64,000 nucleotides of DNA from an uncultured Flavobacteriaceae bacterium (lineage in GTDB: Bacteria > Bacteroidota > Bacteroidia > Flavobacteriales > Flavobacteriaceae), in NCBI GenBank assembly GCA_947494205.1, contig CANLUH010000010.1, positions 1-64,000 of the forward strand. The letters are read 5' to 3'. How positions within the stretch are numbered: position 1 is the first letter of the stretch; each line of letters opens with the position of its first letter. The translations under genes were made by a program, and so were the position numbers. Below are positions 52,676-62,826 of this stretch, piece after piece. The notes beneath the pieces were generated by a model that saw only the letters and a program-made list of their open reading frames with translations, was not told where the DNA came from and did not search any database.

Positions 52676-53644
52676 TTATTTTAATGGGTTTGCTAGCATA
52701 TTTAACGCTTTAACTAATTCTTTTCCAACAAATTGAAATTCATTATTAACTATACCTGTAGTTTTATGTATACCTTTAAATAAGTTTAAAGCCCCTGATG
52801 ATTCTAAAAACTTTAAAGAATATTGAGATACTCTATATGATACTACTTGACCTCCATTTTTAACATAAGTAGCGGCTACAGCTGCATTATCAGTTAAAAA
52901 TAATGACGCAGAACCTGCTTCTGATCCCGTTGTGCCTCTAAAAAGAGTTACAGCTTCATCAAACTCACTAATAGGTTTAAGTAATTTTATAAATTTAGAA
53001 GAAGAAACTGTAGCAGATACAACCTTACTTCCTTGAGCTATTGTAACAATCCATTTACCTCCTCTAAAAACTACTTTAGCTATACCACCTACAGGAATAA
53101 GAGAAGTAAGAAAAATACTTCTGAAAGTTCTTCCGTTTTCATCATATTTAGCTCTTTCTTCTTCTGATAAGCTTTTATAGTATTGATTTTCTTTAACAGT
53201 AGATTTAGTTTCATAACTATTTTTTGTACCACTATCAGCACAACAAGTACCATCATCATTTAAAACTCCTCCTTCATTATTTTCTTCAGAACTGTTATTA
53301 CCTCCATATTGAGATTGTATCTCTTTAAAAATATTCTTAGCATCTATACCCGTGTATAGAGTTCCTCCAGAATGTTCAATTGCATCAGCACCACTTGGAT
53401 CTGCCCAAAATACTGGATTATTATCAAATGCAACGTATGGGGAAAATTCGTGATGCGTTACAGGATCAATGGAATTAAACCTACCTATGGCAGCATCGTA
53501 TTGACGTAATGGCATTTCATATAAATTAATGTCAAATGATTCCTCTAACTCAATACCATTGTATTTAAAAGGATGTTCATCGCCTTGAACAACGAAATTA
53601 TACCCTTTATGTTTGAGACCAAAAGGATAGTGATCTAAGATGTT
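52676..53644 (-). pseudogene. Orphan Rhs C-terminal module: core fragment plus toxin domain
   Basis: The open frame runs from 53644, encoding HYPFGLKHKGYNFVVQGDEH and RFNSIDPVTHHEFSPYVAFD, then NPVFWADPSG, i.e. the end of an Rhs core as in the intact protein at 54321-58952. The first ATG is at 53515, which would give 279 residues. Beyond the core lies a different C-terminal domain of about 170 residues: FDEAVTLFRGTTGSEAG, SLFLTDNAAVAATYVKNGG and NNEFQFVGKEL. The RG, FLTD and E spacing resembles ADP-ribosyltransferase-like toxins; this is inference. It lacks signal peptide and shell, so it is a displaced tip that cannot be delivered alone. An IS end remnant touches its 5' edge. Confidence 0.75.
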
Positions 53645-53646
53645 TT

Positions 53647-53757
53647 ATTTACGGTTTCACTAAAAAAACAAACCAGTTTCTTGCTTTTATTACAGTATTT
53701 TTAAAGAACGTTTTGTTTTATAAAGAATAGTTAATTTACAATTACTATCCCTTAGTT
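53647..53757 (-). mobile_element. Solo 3' end of the IS1-family element
   Basis: This segment aligns with 24918-25020, the 3' end of the intact IS: both have TTTACGGTTTCACTA, then TATTTTTAAAGAACGTTT, then AATTACTATCCC, where the transposase stop codon (TAG) lies. The transposase coding sequence itself is missing. The outer edge abuts the Rhs fragment. It is a remnant of an earlier insertion. Confidence 0.7.
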
Positions 53758-53769
53758 TATTGTAGAAAA

Positions 53770-53799
53770 CCAGTAATTATTTTTTAATCTAATTACTGG
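53770..53799 (-). terminator. Terminator after the 53866 immunity candidate
   Basis: CCAGTAATTA and TAATTACTGG are perfect 10-nt arms with a 10-nt T-rich loop. It lies about 65 nt downstream of the immunity gene stop. Between the stop and the hairpin I see nothing coding. Confidence 0.5.
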
Positions 53800-53865
53800 C
53801 TCTCAATATTTTAATGTCACAATTTAATCCATGAACTTTTTTACTACACTACCCCCATCTGGCAC

Positions 53866-54315
53866 CTACCTTATTTTAAAATTACTATGTAAATTATAAT
53901 CTCTACTGACCTCTATTATTAATTCAAAATCATCACTAAATATAATAGTTTCCCAATGTGTACTCGCAATAAAATCTTCCCATTCATCAATAAACTTTTG
54001 AGTTGATATTTTTATAGTTGGCTCATTCCAACCATATGTAATAATTAGATTATCCTTGTCAGCTAACTTAGATGCCTGCAAAGCTTTTTGATTTATTTCT
54101 TCTTCCCCTTCTTTATCTAAGAAGAATTTATTGTATTTATCTATATTTTCCCAATCAATCTGGGTAAATTTTCTATTGATAGACGTATGTTGTGTCAAAG
54201 GGATTTGAAACTCTTTTAAAATACGATTAATGTATTTTTGTGATAACTCATCAATCACTTCAATGTCATCAATCACCTCTATTAGCTTCCAGTTTTTTAT
54301 ATTTCCTTTATTCAT
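53866..54315 (-). CDS. Candidate immunity protein of the intact Rhs toxin
   Basis: A 149-residue acidic cytosolic protein that starts 5 nt after the stop of the large Rhs gene. No signal peptide or membrane segment. Sequence such as WKLIEVIDDIEVIDELSQ, YGWNEPTIKISTQKF and WETIIFSDDFELIIEVSRDY suggests a mixed alpha/beta fold with a negatively charged surface. No family recognised. The immunity assignment rests on position directly behind an Rhs toxin domain and on size. Confidence 0.6.
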   Translation of the reverse strand: MNKGNIKNWKLIEVIDDIEVIDELSQKYINRILKEFQIPLTQHTSINRKFTQIDWENIDKYNKFFLDKEGEEEINQKALQASKLADKDNLIITYGWNEPTIKISTQKFIDEWEDFIASTHWETIIFSDDFELIIEVSRDYNLHSNFKIR

Positions 54316-54320
54316 AAAAA

Positions 54321-57300
54321 TTATTTCTTAAAAACACCATTTTTGATTATCTGATCTATTTGATTTTGACCTGCTTCCAAAACAATAGCTCCTTTTTCTT
54401 TACCATTCCACCAATTGACATGGCCTCCCGTTTTTGTAGTTCCATTAAAATCAAAATCAATTCTCCAACCTTTTTTACCGTTAGCAGACTGATAACCAAC
54501 TTGAACACCTTCTTGACTTCCAAATTTACCAAGTTTCTCTACTGCATCATCACCTAATCCCCCCATCAAATCTTCCGCAACTTTTATACCGTTTTCTAAT
54601 GTCCCATCTCCTTTATTAAGAATCGTTATTAACTCTTTACCTTCTTTACCTAAATCATCTACAAATTTCCCTGTTTTATTTACTAATTTCGCTATGTCAT
54701 CACCATATTTAATAGCTTTAGTAGCAAATTTGACAGATTTACCTCCTGGGACAATTTCAAGAAAAGTGAAACCTATTGCTAATTTTCGATTTACTTTATT
54801 ACCTTCAAAGTCTTTTCCTCTTAAAGCTGAATACCCTGTTTCCACGGCATCATATGTAATACCCATAGGTGTAAAAGAATCTAAAGGTCCTCTAGATGGA
54901 ATAAAACTGGATATACTTCTATTACTTTTATTTGTGCTACCATGATTACCCATACCATCACCTATTGGAATAGAACTTGTTCCAATATGTGTATTTCCAT
55001 GCACAGGTTCATAATTTCCAGTGTCTTCACCTGTAGTTGTTCGTCCTTCTAAACCTTCTATTTCAATTTTCCAAACAGGATTGTTATGAGAAATTTGATA
55101 ATTAGTTATCGATAAGAAGTCTTCACTAATAGGATCTATACCAAAGAATCTACCTACATCTGGCATATAATTTCGATATCTAAATGTTAACCAATTTAAA
55201 TCAAAATCATTTTGTATTTCTTGGTTTAAATAACCGAAAGGATGTTCATCTCCTTGAACTCCGTAATTGTAGCCCTCGTGTTTGAGTCCAAAAGGATAGT
55301 AATTACTTTCCTCTACAATATCGTTCTGGTTATCCATATCGCCATCCATATCATTACCATTACGCATAATATCTACATTACCATCGCCATTATAATCTGA
55401 GTAAGAAATCCGTATATTCCCTAAATGGTCTTTGTATTGGTATACATATCTAAATCCATTACCATGTGGCTCTACATAGCCTTCTGGATGATTAAAGAAT
55501 TGCAAGGTTTCTGTACTGTTATTATTGCCTTTGTAAATAAAGTTACCAGCGTACTTTGTTGTTGTCAATGAACCTCCATTAGTTACTACCTTGGCTTGTT
55601 TAACCCCTGTAGCATCATAAATATATGTAATATTTTTGGTAGTATCATCATTAAAAGTAATACTTGTTGGTAAATTTAAGTGGTTGTACGTAATACCTTC
55701 TGTAGTAGTGGTACCAATATCTTTATTTAGGTCTTTTACCATGTTACCATTGGCATCGTAGGTATAATCATCTCCAACTTTGTTATCGTTTAAAAAGCCT
55801 TCTAAATCGTTATTAGAATTATCTGTTACAGATAGTAATTTATTACCTAGATCATAAGTATAGGCTAAATTGTCTATCGTTAAAGTTTGATCTTTCTTTC
55901 TAAACAAATACAATAGGTTACCGTTTTTATCGTATTGCATACCTCCTTCATTATATAAACTATGATGTCCGTAATATTGACCAAATACATATAAAATACC
56001 TTTTGCATCTGTTAATCGGTTTAAAGCATCGTACTTATATACATAACCTCGCTCTGTATTATCTTCGTTATTTGTTCGCCAAAATGTTTCGCTAATATTC
56101 CCATTATACAATGGAGTAGCATTACTTGCTTTCACCTTATTATAAGATAGTTGAAAACCAAAAAGGTCATCACCTAGATTATTAAAGTCATTAATATCTT
56201 TTAACCATCCACGTATATTGTATTTGTAGTCTACGTTTTGTAATCCTGTTGAATGTGCTACAGTATTAGCGACAGCGCCTCCTACCTTTTTGTTTATTAG
56301 TTGTCCTAAATCGTCGTAATTGTTATTTACTATAAGTTCTGGCGTGCCATTATTTATAGTTTGGGTTTGGGTAACTAATCTAGAGGCGTGATCATAGGTA
56401 AACATAGCGTTTGTTGTTATACTTACGCCGTCTTTAGTGTGTGTACTTTCGGTTGCTAATGTTTTACCTACAAAGTCTAGTGCGGTTTTAACGTCATCGT
56501 TTGTATTTAAATAATCGTTAGTACTAGCCATATATATTGGGCGTGCTTTATCGTCGTAATAGGTAGCGCTTGTAATCCATTGGTTAGTGCCTAATACTCG
56601 TACTCTGCTTCCTGTTGGTAAACTAGTGGTGTTATCTGTTGTTGTATAGGTTTGTCCTGCAAGGGTAAAACTATTAATGTCTGGGATGACACTTGCTATA
56701 TCTTGTGGGTAATTGTCGTAATAGTTTACTGTATAGACTTCTATATTGGTTAAAGGAATCACTTTGTTATTATGGTATAACGAGATATCGCCTATAGTTA
56801 ATGCTTCGGGCACTCTATTTTCGTTAAATGTGCCTTGACTGTTAACTGCTGTTTGTAATTCTTTACGTCCTGAGTTTGCATTGTTTTCTAATGGTGTAAA
56901 GGTGTGTTTTCCAGTGTAGATTACTCTATTATAGCCATCGTACTTGGTAAATAACCATTCGTTATTTGTACGTTGGTTAGCATCTTGGGTTAATACGGGT
57001 CTGTCTAGCTTATCGTATACTATATACTCCCAATCTTTACCTGGTATTTTCTTTTCTACTAGCCTGTTTCTATAATCGTAGTGGTATTGGTAGCCTAAGG
57101 CGTCTATTATATTGGTATTTACAGAGTATTCTGGTACGGTTATAGTAAAGCTACCTGTTATGTTGTTTACACTTGGTAAAGTAGCACTGTATACCGATTG
57201 CGGATGCGATAGTTTTAAATACCCGTCTTCTATTTTTAATTCATAACCATTTAAACTTGTACCTGTATTAAAATCGAGATTTGGTACATGTTCTGTTAGC

Positions 57301-58952
57301 TGTACTACTGGGCCTAACTCTAAGGCTCTGGCTGTACTAAATTGTACATTTAGGTTTAGTGTTAGCGTAGTGCCTTGCAAATCTATACTTGCACTTCCTG
57401 TTGCTGTACCGGTTGCATAATTTCCTGCTGGGATAAAATTATAAGGGGATAGGTTTTGATTAAAGTCACTGTACTGGTTTTGGGTAAGCACATTATCGCT
57501 TCCTTTTGGTGAGAGTACAAAGGTTAGGTTTCCAAAGTCGTCGTACACGTATTGGGTATCGTGGGCTATATTTTCGCTTCCGTTATCGCTATAGGTACGT
57601 TTTAAAACGACTTGCCCTTGTTTGTTTTTAAACTCTTCTGTGGTGTGATTTTTTAGATGGGTTTGGTTTGGACTCCAGTTTTCGTCTTTAGTGACACTTT
57701 TATAGAGTTCTTCTTTTGCATAAGTACCGTTATAATGCAGTTGTGGATTTTCTGTATTATCGGTTGGGAATACTACCGTGTAATTAAGTACTTCGTCTGC
57801 TGCATTGGTTTGGTACTCGAACTTTATAGTATGGTCTGTATCTGCTGTTGGGTTTACTTTCCAATCGGCTCCTGGGGCACCTTGCTCTAGTATTCTAGAT
57901 AAAGGGGAAGCTTCTAAGTGCTTCTCGGAGTAAGGGTTTGGTGTGGCATCTAAGTCTTCACTATAAGTCGCTGTATAATAGTTATTAATGCTTGGTATGG
58001 CGACTAAATTGTTAGATATATATTCTCCTTGGCTTAAATCTGCATAGGGTAAATAGTCTTTTGTTTGGCGACCATAAGCATCGTAAACGACTGGGGTAAT
58101 AATGTCTTTAACAAAAGTATTGTTTACTTGTGCTAGGGTAAGTTCTTGCCCGTCTAAACGTTGTAATAAAGGCTTGTAAAAATATTGGTAGGTATTTATA
58201 TCTGTACTGCTATATAAGTAGTTTCTAAATCGACCAACTGTTGTTGTAGGTTTCCATTTAAAATCTGTACCGTTAGCTATCTTATTTCCTTCTATATCGT
58301 AAAGTCCACTTTCACCACTATCGCCTCCTGTGTAATCGTATGGGTGTACTACTCCTACTAATAAATACCAGGTATCTACTTGAGGTAAGTTGCCATACCA
58401 AAAATAAGGGTTCGTGTTTTCTGTGCCATCTAAATTATTTACATAATACGGACCATGGTAAGTATTACCATTGGTAGCGCTGCCTGTGCGCTTTACCCAT
58501 GTACTGTAACGGTAGCCTAATGTTTTATCTACAGTTATAGCATTAGTAATCCAACCTCCATCGGGGCCTGTAGTAGCATCACTTCCGCATTGCCACAAAA
58601 GGTCGGTATCTCCAAATGGGGTAACACCTGTTACGATTTCGTTTTCTTCTAATGATCCTGATTTTACAAAAAAAGAAGAGGTGATACTTCCTGTCTCCCA
58701 ATTATAGGTTAACTCATTTTGTGGATTTAATGTACCACCTTGGCGTAAGGCTATGCTTTGTTCCAGTCTGCCTAATCCATCGTAATAGGTAATGCTTTCA
58801 TATTTATCTAATATGGGTAAGGCGTCTATCTCTGCTTCGTTTTGTACGGGTTGTTGGTAACTCGTACTTTTTACGTAATTCTTATTTGTGGTTTGTGCCA
58901 TAACTAATGTAGACACAAATATTGCTGCTAATGTTATTAGTAACTTTTTCAT
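54321..58952 (-). CDS. Secreted Rhs/YD-repeat protein with variable C-terminal toxin domain
   Basis: A 1543-residue protein with a signal peptide (MKKLLITLAAIFVSTLVMAQ). A DUF6443-like start follows (ALPILDKYESITYYDGLGRL), then an unusual jelly-roll-like insertion (about 70-275, WQCGSDATTGPDGGW to FKWKPTTTVGRF), then many YD repeats. The conserved core end is YPFGLKHEGYNYGVQGDEHP and VGRFFGIDPIS (near 1265-1310). The variable tip ends with KGWRIDFDFNGTTKTGGHVN and GAIVLEAGQNQID, a compact domain I cannot name securely. Rhs cages encapsulate and release such tips. It follows another Rhs-type gene by 7 nt and precedes its immunity candidate by 5 nt. Confidence 0.85.
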   Translation of the reverse strand: MKKLLITLAAIFVSTLVMAQTTNKNYVKSTSYQQPVQNEAEIDALPILDKYESITYYDGLGRLEQSIALRQGGTLNPQNELTYNWETGSITSSFFVKSGSLEENEIVTGVTPFGDTDLLWQCGSDATTGPDGGWITNAITVDKTLGYRYSTWVKRTGSATNGNTYHGPYYVNNLDGTENTNPYFWYGNLPQVDTWYLLVGVVHPYDYTGGDSGESGLYDIEGNKIANGTDFKWKPTTTVGRFRNYLYSSTDINTYQYFYKPLLQRLDGQELTLAQVNNTFVKDIITPVVYDAYGRQTKDYLPYADLSQGEYISNNLVAIPSINNYYTATYSEDLDATPNPYSEKHLEASPLSRILEQGAPGADWKVNPTADTDHTIKFEYQTNAADEVLNYTVVFPTDNTENPQLHYNGTYAKEELYKSVTKDENWSPNQTHLKNHTTEEFKNKQGQVVLKRTYSDNGSENIAHDTQYVYDDFGNLTFVLSPKGSDNVLTQNQYSDFNQNLSPYNFIPAGNYATGTATGSASIDLQGTTLTLNLNVQFSTARALELGPVVQLTEHVPNLDFNTGTSLNGYELKIEDGYLKLSHPQSVYSATLPSVNNITGSFTITVPEYSVNTNIIDALGYQYHYDYRNRLVEKKIPGKDWEYIVYDKLDRPVLTQDANQRTNNEWLFTKYDGYNRVIYTGKHTFTPLENNANSGRKELQTAVNSQGTFNENRVPEALTIGDISLYHNNKVIPLTNIEVYTVNYYDNYPQDIASVIPDINSFTLAGQTYTTTDNTTSLPTGSRVRVLGTNQWITSATYYDDKARPIYMASTNDYLNTNDDVKTALDFVGKTLATESTHTKDGVSITTNAMFTYDHASRLVTQTQTINNGTPELIVNNNYDDLGQLINKKVGGAVANTVAHSTGLQNVDYKYNIRGWLKDINDFNNLGDDLFGFQLSYNKVKASNATPLYNGNISETFWRTNNEDNTERGYVYKYDALNRLTDAKGILYVFGQYYGHHSLYNEGGMQYDKNGNLLYLFRKKDQTLTIDNLAYTYDLGNKLLSVTDNSNNDLEGFLNDNKVGDDYTYDANGNMVKDLNKDIGTTTTEGITYNHLNLPTSITFNDDTTKNITYIYDATGVKQAKVVTNGGSLTTTKYAGNFIYKGNNNSTETLQFFNHPEGYVEPHGNGFRYVYQYKDHLGNIRISYSDYNGDGNVDIMRNGNDMDGDMDNQNDIVEESNYYPFGLKHEGYNYGVQGDEHPFGYLNQEIQNDFDLNWLTFRYRNYMPDVGRFFGIDPISEDFLSITNYQISHNNPVWKIEIEGLEGRTTTGEDTGNYEPVHGNTHIGTSSIPIGDGMGNHGSTNKSNRSISSFIPSRGPLDSFTPMGITYDAVETGYSALRGKDFEGNKVNRKLAIGFTFLEIVPGGKSVKFATKAIKYGDDIAKLVNKTGKFVDDLGKEGKELITILNKGDGTLENGIKVAEDLMGGLGDDAVEKLGKFGSQEGVQVGYQSANGKKGWRIDFDFNGTTKTGGHVNWWNGKEKGAIVLEAGQNQIDQIIKNGVFKK

Positions 58953-58959
58953 ATCGCGC

Positions 58960-61900
58960 TTAGTTTTGGTTATAGTTATACTCGTTCTTACTTAATATAT
59001 TACCGTCTTGGTCTTTTATATATTTAAGGCGGTAATGGGCATCGTACTCGTAGGTTATTGTTTTGCCTCTTGGGTCTACTATTGTTTCTATATAATCTGT
59101 ATTAGGTATATAATTATACTTGGATATTTGAGCGTCTGGTAAAGCGTTTGCTAGAGTTGCTAATTGAACTGCAGATATCTGTTCGCTTATTTCAAAACCT
59201 AAATTAGAAGTAACGTATTCGTATATTACATAGCTACAGTTGGTTATTTTTACTATTGGGGTTCTATTTTGCGACCAAAAATAAAGAGCACTACTTCCAT
59301 TAGTTTGTTTTAGTTCTCTTGGGTTTCCTTTGGCGTCATAGTTTACATATTCTACTCTGTTTTCTAAATCGGACTCTGCATTTCCTTTAGCGTTTTGTAC
59401 ACTACTTAATAATGGGGTTAATTGTTGGGTTGCGCTATTAGGGTCTACATCTTCATTTTTATATATTGAGCGTGTTATAGATAATGGTAATTCGTTATTA
59501 TCTGTATCTATTACAAAAGACTCAACTTGAATAGGTGATGCTATTCTATTTTCTGTGGCTAATAATGCATAGGCTTCTTGTGTTGCTGTTGACAGCCCTG
59601 AAAGTGTATTGACTTGAGCGGGTAATGGATAGGTATTTACTGTTTTTAACGTTCTTCCATCACTATGCTTTGTTTTCACTGTTAATGGTAAATTTGTCTC
59701 TACTGGATTATAGGTTAATATGGTTTCTGTTTCTACTGCTCTGTAAAAAGATTCTATGAGTTCTTTTTTAGCTATAGGGGGTAAATCTAGAAATTCTTGT
59801 GTTGTTATAAAATCTGAATCTTCACTATTTATTATACCATCGTCATCTGCATCTTGTGCTAACCATTCTGGAAATAATACATTGGTATTATAAACATCCA
59901 ATGGTATGCCATCTATATAATCTATACTTTTTGTATAAAATAGTGTTGGTGTAAAGGTGTAAGTAGAATATAGGCCAAAGTATAAATCGTATATCTGGTG
60001 TTGGGGATCCCATACATAACCCGAGAGGTTCTCCATTCTCTTTCCAGACATGTTTTTTATAGTGTCTCTTATAAAATAGTTATGGCTATATTCTGTTTCC
60101 TTTATTTTTTTAAGTAATCCATTTTCTTTTTTATAAACAGTTTCTCTATCTAAAGTACCATTGTTTACTCCAAAATTGGTTTTATTGTTATCATTCACTT
60201 TAAAAGATTGCTCTAATGCATAACGATTTGCTAATATAACGAAGGTTGTTTCTGGTTTAAAGTCTCGTGAGTATTGATTTGCTACTGTTCTAAATTGTTT
60301 TTCTATTCCTCCATTTTCAAAATTATCGCCGCCATAACTTATCGTAACATTTCTGTAGAAAGAAATAGCATCTGACTCTGGAAAATTTAAAGCCCCTGCA
60401 TTAGAATTTAAAGTTGCTGTATATTGGTTTACAGAGTAATCCTCTATACCTATTTCCGAACCATTACAGCCTGTTTGAGAATGCCCAAAAGTGATAAAAA
60501 ACGGTGCATAAACACTTACTTGTTCTTTATCTTGTGCTAATACATTTACGTCTTTAGCTTTCATGTAATAGTAGCGTTTTTGGTTTACTAATCCGTCTCC
60601 TTTATTATAGTCTTTTACGCGTTTTACACGAATCCCTAATCCATCGGTGGGATCATAGCCTGATATATAACTCATACTACAGTTTACATACATAGGGGTA
60701 TTACTAAATAGTGTATTGTTATTTTCTGTTACGGCATTGGTATGATCTCTAAAATAGATTTTAAAGCGATAACTATGTCCTTGTAATAGTGTAAAAGGTT
60801 TTGAGGTAAATGGAAACACGGTTTGCGTATTACCACTCTCATGCACTGAGGCTGGAAACGGAAATACGTCGTTCTCTATAATACCAGTGTCTAAATCTTC
60901 TACTTCTAAATAGACATTATCGTTTGTTTGTAATCCTGTTGCTGATAATGCGTTTATAACCAATTTAAAAGTGACATCTTGGGTTTGAAATACTGTTGCG
61001 GGAGGTACAGAATCGCCCTCTCCTGTTGCAATGTAGGGCCCTCCTATAGTAGTACTCCCCTCGTAACTGGTATTAGGAATCCAACCTGGTGTAGCACTTC
61101 CCATATTACTGTGTATTTTCATGAACTTACTGTCTGTAAGTATCTTTTTCTCTACGGGCTCGTATTCTATTTTTGTGAAGCCACCTGTTGGATGGGTTAT
61201 CTGTTTTAGTATTCCTTTTGTAGCATATTCAAAATAGGGCTCTCTGTCTGCTAAAACGCCATAATAGTCACCAAAATTAATCCGCTCTTCTATCCAAGGG
61301 TGTAAGCCAGGTATGTGGTGCTCTATAAATTTTTTGTGATCTCTTGGTAACAGGTTAGTATTGTCCTCCACTCCATTGTAATACCCTAGATAATCTTGTG
61401 CATAAGAGTCTATATTTGGTACTGATGCTAAATCATTATATGCAAAACTGTATTGGTATGCAGTTTCTACTCCTAGTTTGTCTTTAAAGTTAACTTTGGT
61501 TAAAAAGAAACGTTCGGTATTTTGTGAAGTCTCTAGTGCACCTGCACTTGGCCAATAGTTTAAATCGACTGTTTTTGTATCTAATTCTATTGTTTTTAAT
61601 ATTCTGTAATATTGATTTTGAGTTGCTACTTCCGAAGAAGTAAATACAACTTCTGCATTACTAGTATTACTCCAAATACGTTTTAAAAATTTACCATTAT
61701 AAACCACATTTTTTACTTTCTTTATTGAAGAAATAGTACTTGGTGTTCCGCCTGAACCTTGTTCGCAAATTGGTTCGCCAGGTAAATTTACACTTGTAGA
61801 TAGCGTTTGATTGGTCATACTTAAAACCTCGTATTCCGATTTAGTATCATACTCTAACTGTATTCTATCTCCTAAATAATTCTCTATTTTTGTTAAATAA

Positions 61901-62826
61901 AATGAGGTTTTTGCTTTAATTCCGTATACATGATTACCTCCGTTTCCTGTTCTATTTACAAATTGTGTTTCTTCGGTTGCAATCGTATTTTCTGATCCAG
62001 AAATAGTACCACCGCCATTTAATCCGGTATAACCTCCAAAATAGTATTTAACACCTTGTGTTGTTGTTATTACAAATTGGTACTCATGCGTATCACCATA
62101 TTGAAAGTCTCCTAACACTTGAATGTCTAGGTTGCTTTCGTTTTTTATGACTTTCGCTGTTATTGTTCTTATTGTATTATTAGAATCATTAGGATCTTCT
62201 ATCTCTTGTATATCTAACACAAAACTTCCACCATGGCCTCCAAACGAAAAGTTAAAGACATCAGCTTCTGTATCGTATAATTCTGGCTTTGTTATGAACT
62301 CCCGCACATTTGCATTCATATAATAGCCTGATAAGGCTGGTATTAACAACTCTTCAGGCTCTAAATCATGACAATTAAACTCATTTAACCAGCCTTTTTC
62401 CCACCAAGATTGGTTATAACAACTAGCATAAACGTTTTGCCAATACACCTCGTTCATTAAATCTGATTCATCATAAAATACCCGAGGCATAGTCGTCTCA
62501 TCTGGTAAATCTTTTACTACTCTAGTAATAACTCCACCTACATTTAAATTCCAGTTATTTCCTGTCCATGTTGGTAAATCGCTTACGCGAACACCATTAC
62601 CAGAATAACTTAAGGCTATTGGAAGACTTAATCCCCCTGCCCTATAATTATAAATAGGAACACTTGGACTTATTTTTCCCGCGGTTTCATTTACTGGAAT
62701 GTCACCGTATTTTGTTATTTCATAAGCTTGTGGGGAGGGTAATACATAATTGGGAACTTCATTTAATTGTTGCGCATACAATAGCGTGCTTATTAAAAGC
62801 ATACTCAGTGAAAAGAGTTTTCTCAT
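58960..62826 (-). CDS. Large secreted Rhs-type partner protein (TcB/SpvB-like N-terminus)
   Basis: A 1288-residue protein with signal peptide MRKLFSLSMLLISTLLYAQ. The N-terminal region resembles the start of SpvB/Tc B-type shell proteins: PVNETAGKISPSVPIYNY, GLSLPIALSYSGNGVRVSD, NWNLNVGGVITRVV. The C-terminal end carries YD-repeat sequence, TYEYDAHYRLKYIKDQDGN, and stops without any toxin tip. It is immediately upstream of the Rhs toxin gene (7 nt). A calcium-type DADDDGIINSEDSD segment lies around residues 970-985. It may build part of a shared cage or be a cell-surface carrier; this is inference from arrangement. Confidence 0.82.
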   Translation of the reverse strand: MRKLFSLSMLLISTLLYAQQLNEVPNYVLPSPQAYEITKYGDIPVNETAGKISPSVPIYNYRAGGLSLPIALSYSGNGVRVSDLPTWTGNNWNLNVGGVITRVVKDLPDETTMPRVFYDESDLMNEVYWQNVYASCYNQSWWEKGWLNEFNCHDLEPEELLIPALSGYYMNANVREFITKPELYDTEADVFNFSFGGHGGSFVLDIQEIEDPNDSNNTIRTITAKVIKNESNLDIQVLGDFQYGDTHEYQFVITTTQGVKYYFGGYTGLNGGGTISGSENTIATEETQFVNRTGNGGNHVYGIKAKTSFYLTKIENYLGDRIQLEYDTKSEYEVLSMTNQTLSTSVNLPGEPICEQGSGGTPSTISSIKKVKNVVYNGKFLKRIWSNTSNAEVVFTSSEVATQNQYYRILKTIELDTKTVDLNYWPSAGALETSQNTERFFLTKVNFKDKLGVETAYQYSFAYNDLASVPNIDSYAQDYLGYYNGVEDNTNLLPRDHKKFIEHHIPGLHPWIEERINFGDYYGVLADREPYFEYATKGILKQITHPTGGFTKIEYEPVEKKILTDSKFMKIHSNMGSATPGWIPNTSYEGSTTIGGPYIATGEGDSVPPATVFQTQDVTFKLVINALSATGLQTNDNVYLEVEDLDTGIIENDVFPFPASVHESGNTQTVFPFTSKPFTLLQGHSYRFKIYFRDHTNAVTENNNTLFSNTPMYVNCSMSYISGYDPTDGLGIRVKRVKDYNKGDGLVNQKRYYYMKAKDVNVLAQDKEQVSVYAPFFITFGHSQTGCNGSEIGIEDYSVNQYTATLNSNAGALNFPESDAISFYRNVTISYGGDNFENGGIEKQFRTVANQYSRDFKPETTFVILANRYALEQSFKVNDNNKTNFGVNNGTLDRETVYKKENGLLKKIKETEYSHNYFIRDTIKNMSGKRMENLSGYVWDPQHQIYDLYFGLYSTYTFTPTLFYTKSIDYIDGIPLDVYNTNVLFPEWLAQDADDDGIINSEDSDFITTQEFLDLPPIAKKELIESFYRAVETETILTYNPVETNLPLTVKTKHSDGRTLKTVNTYPLPAQVNTLSGLSTATQEAYALLATENRIASPIQVESFVIDTDNNELPLSITRSIYKNEDVDPNSATQQLTPLLSSVQNAKGNAESDLENRVEYVNYDAKGNPRELKQTNGSSALYFWSQNRTPIVKITNCSYVIYEYVTSNLGFEISEQISAVQLATLANALPDAQISKYNYIPNTDYIETIVDPRGKTITYEYDAHYRLKYIKDQDGNILSKNEYNYNQN

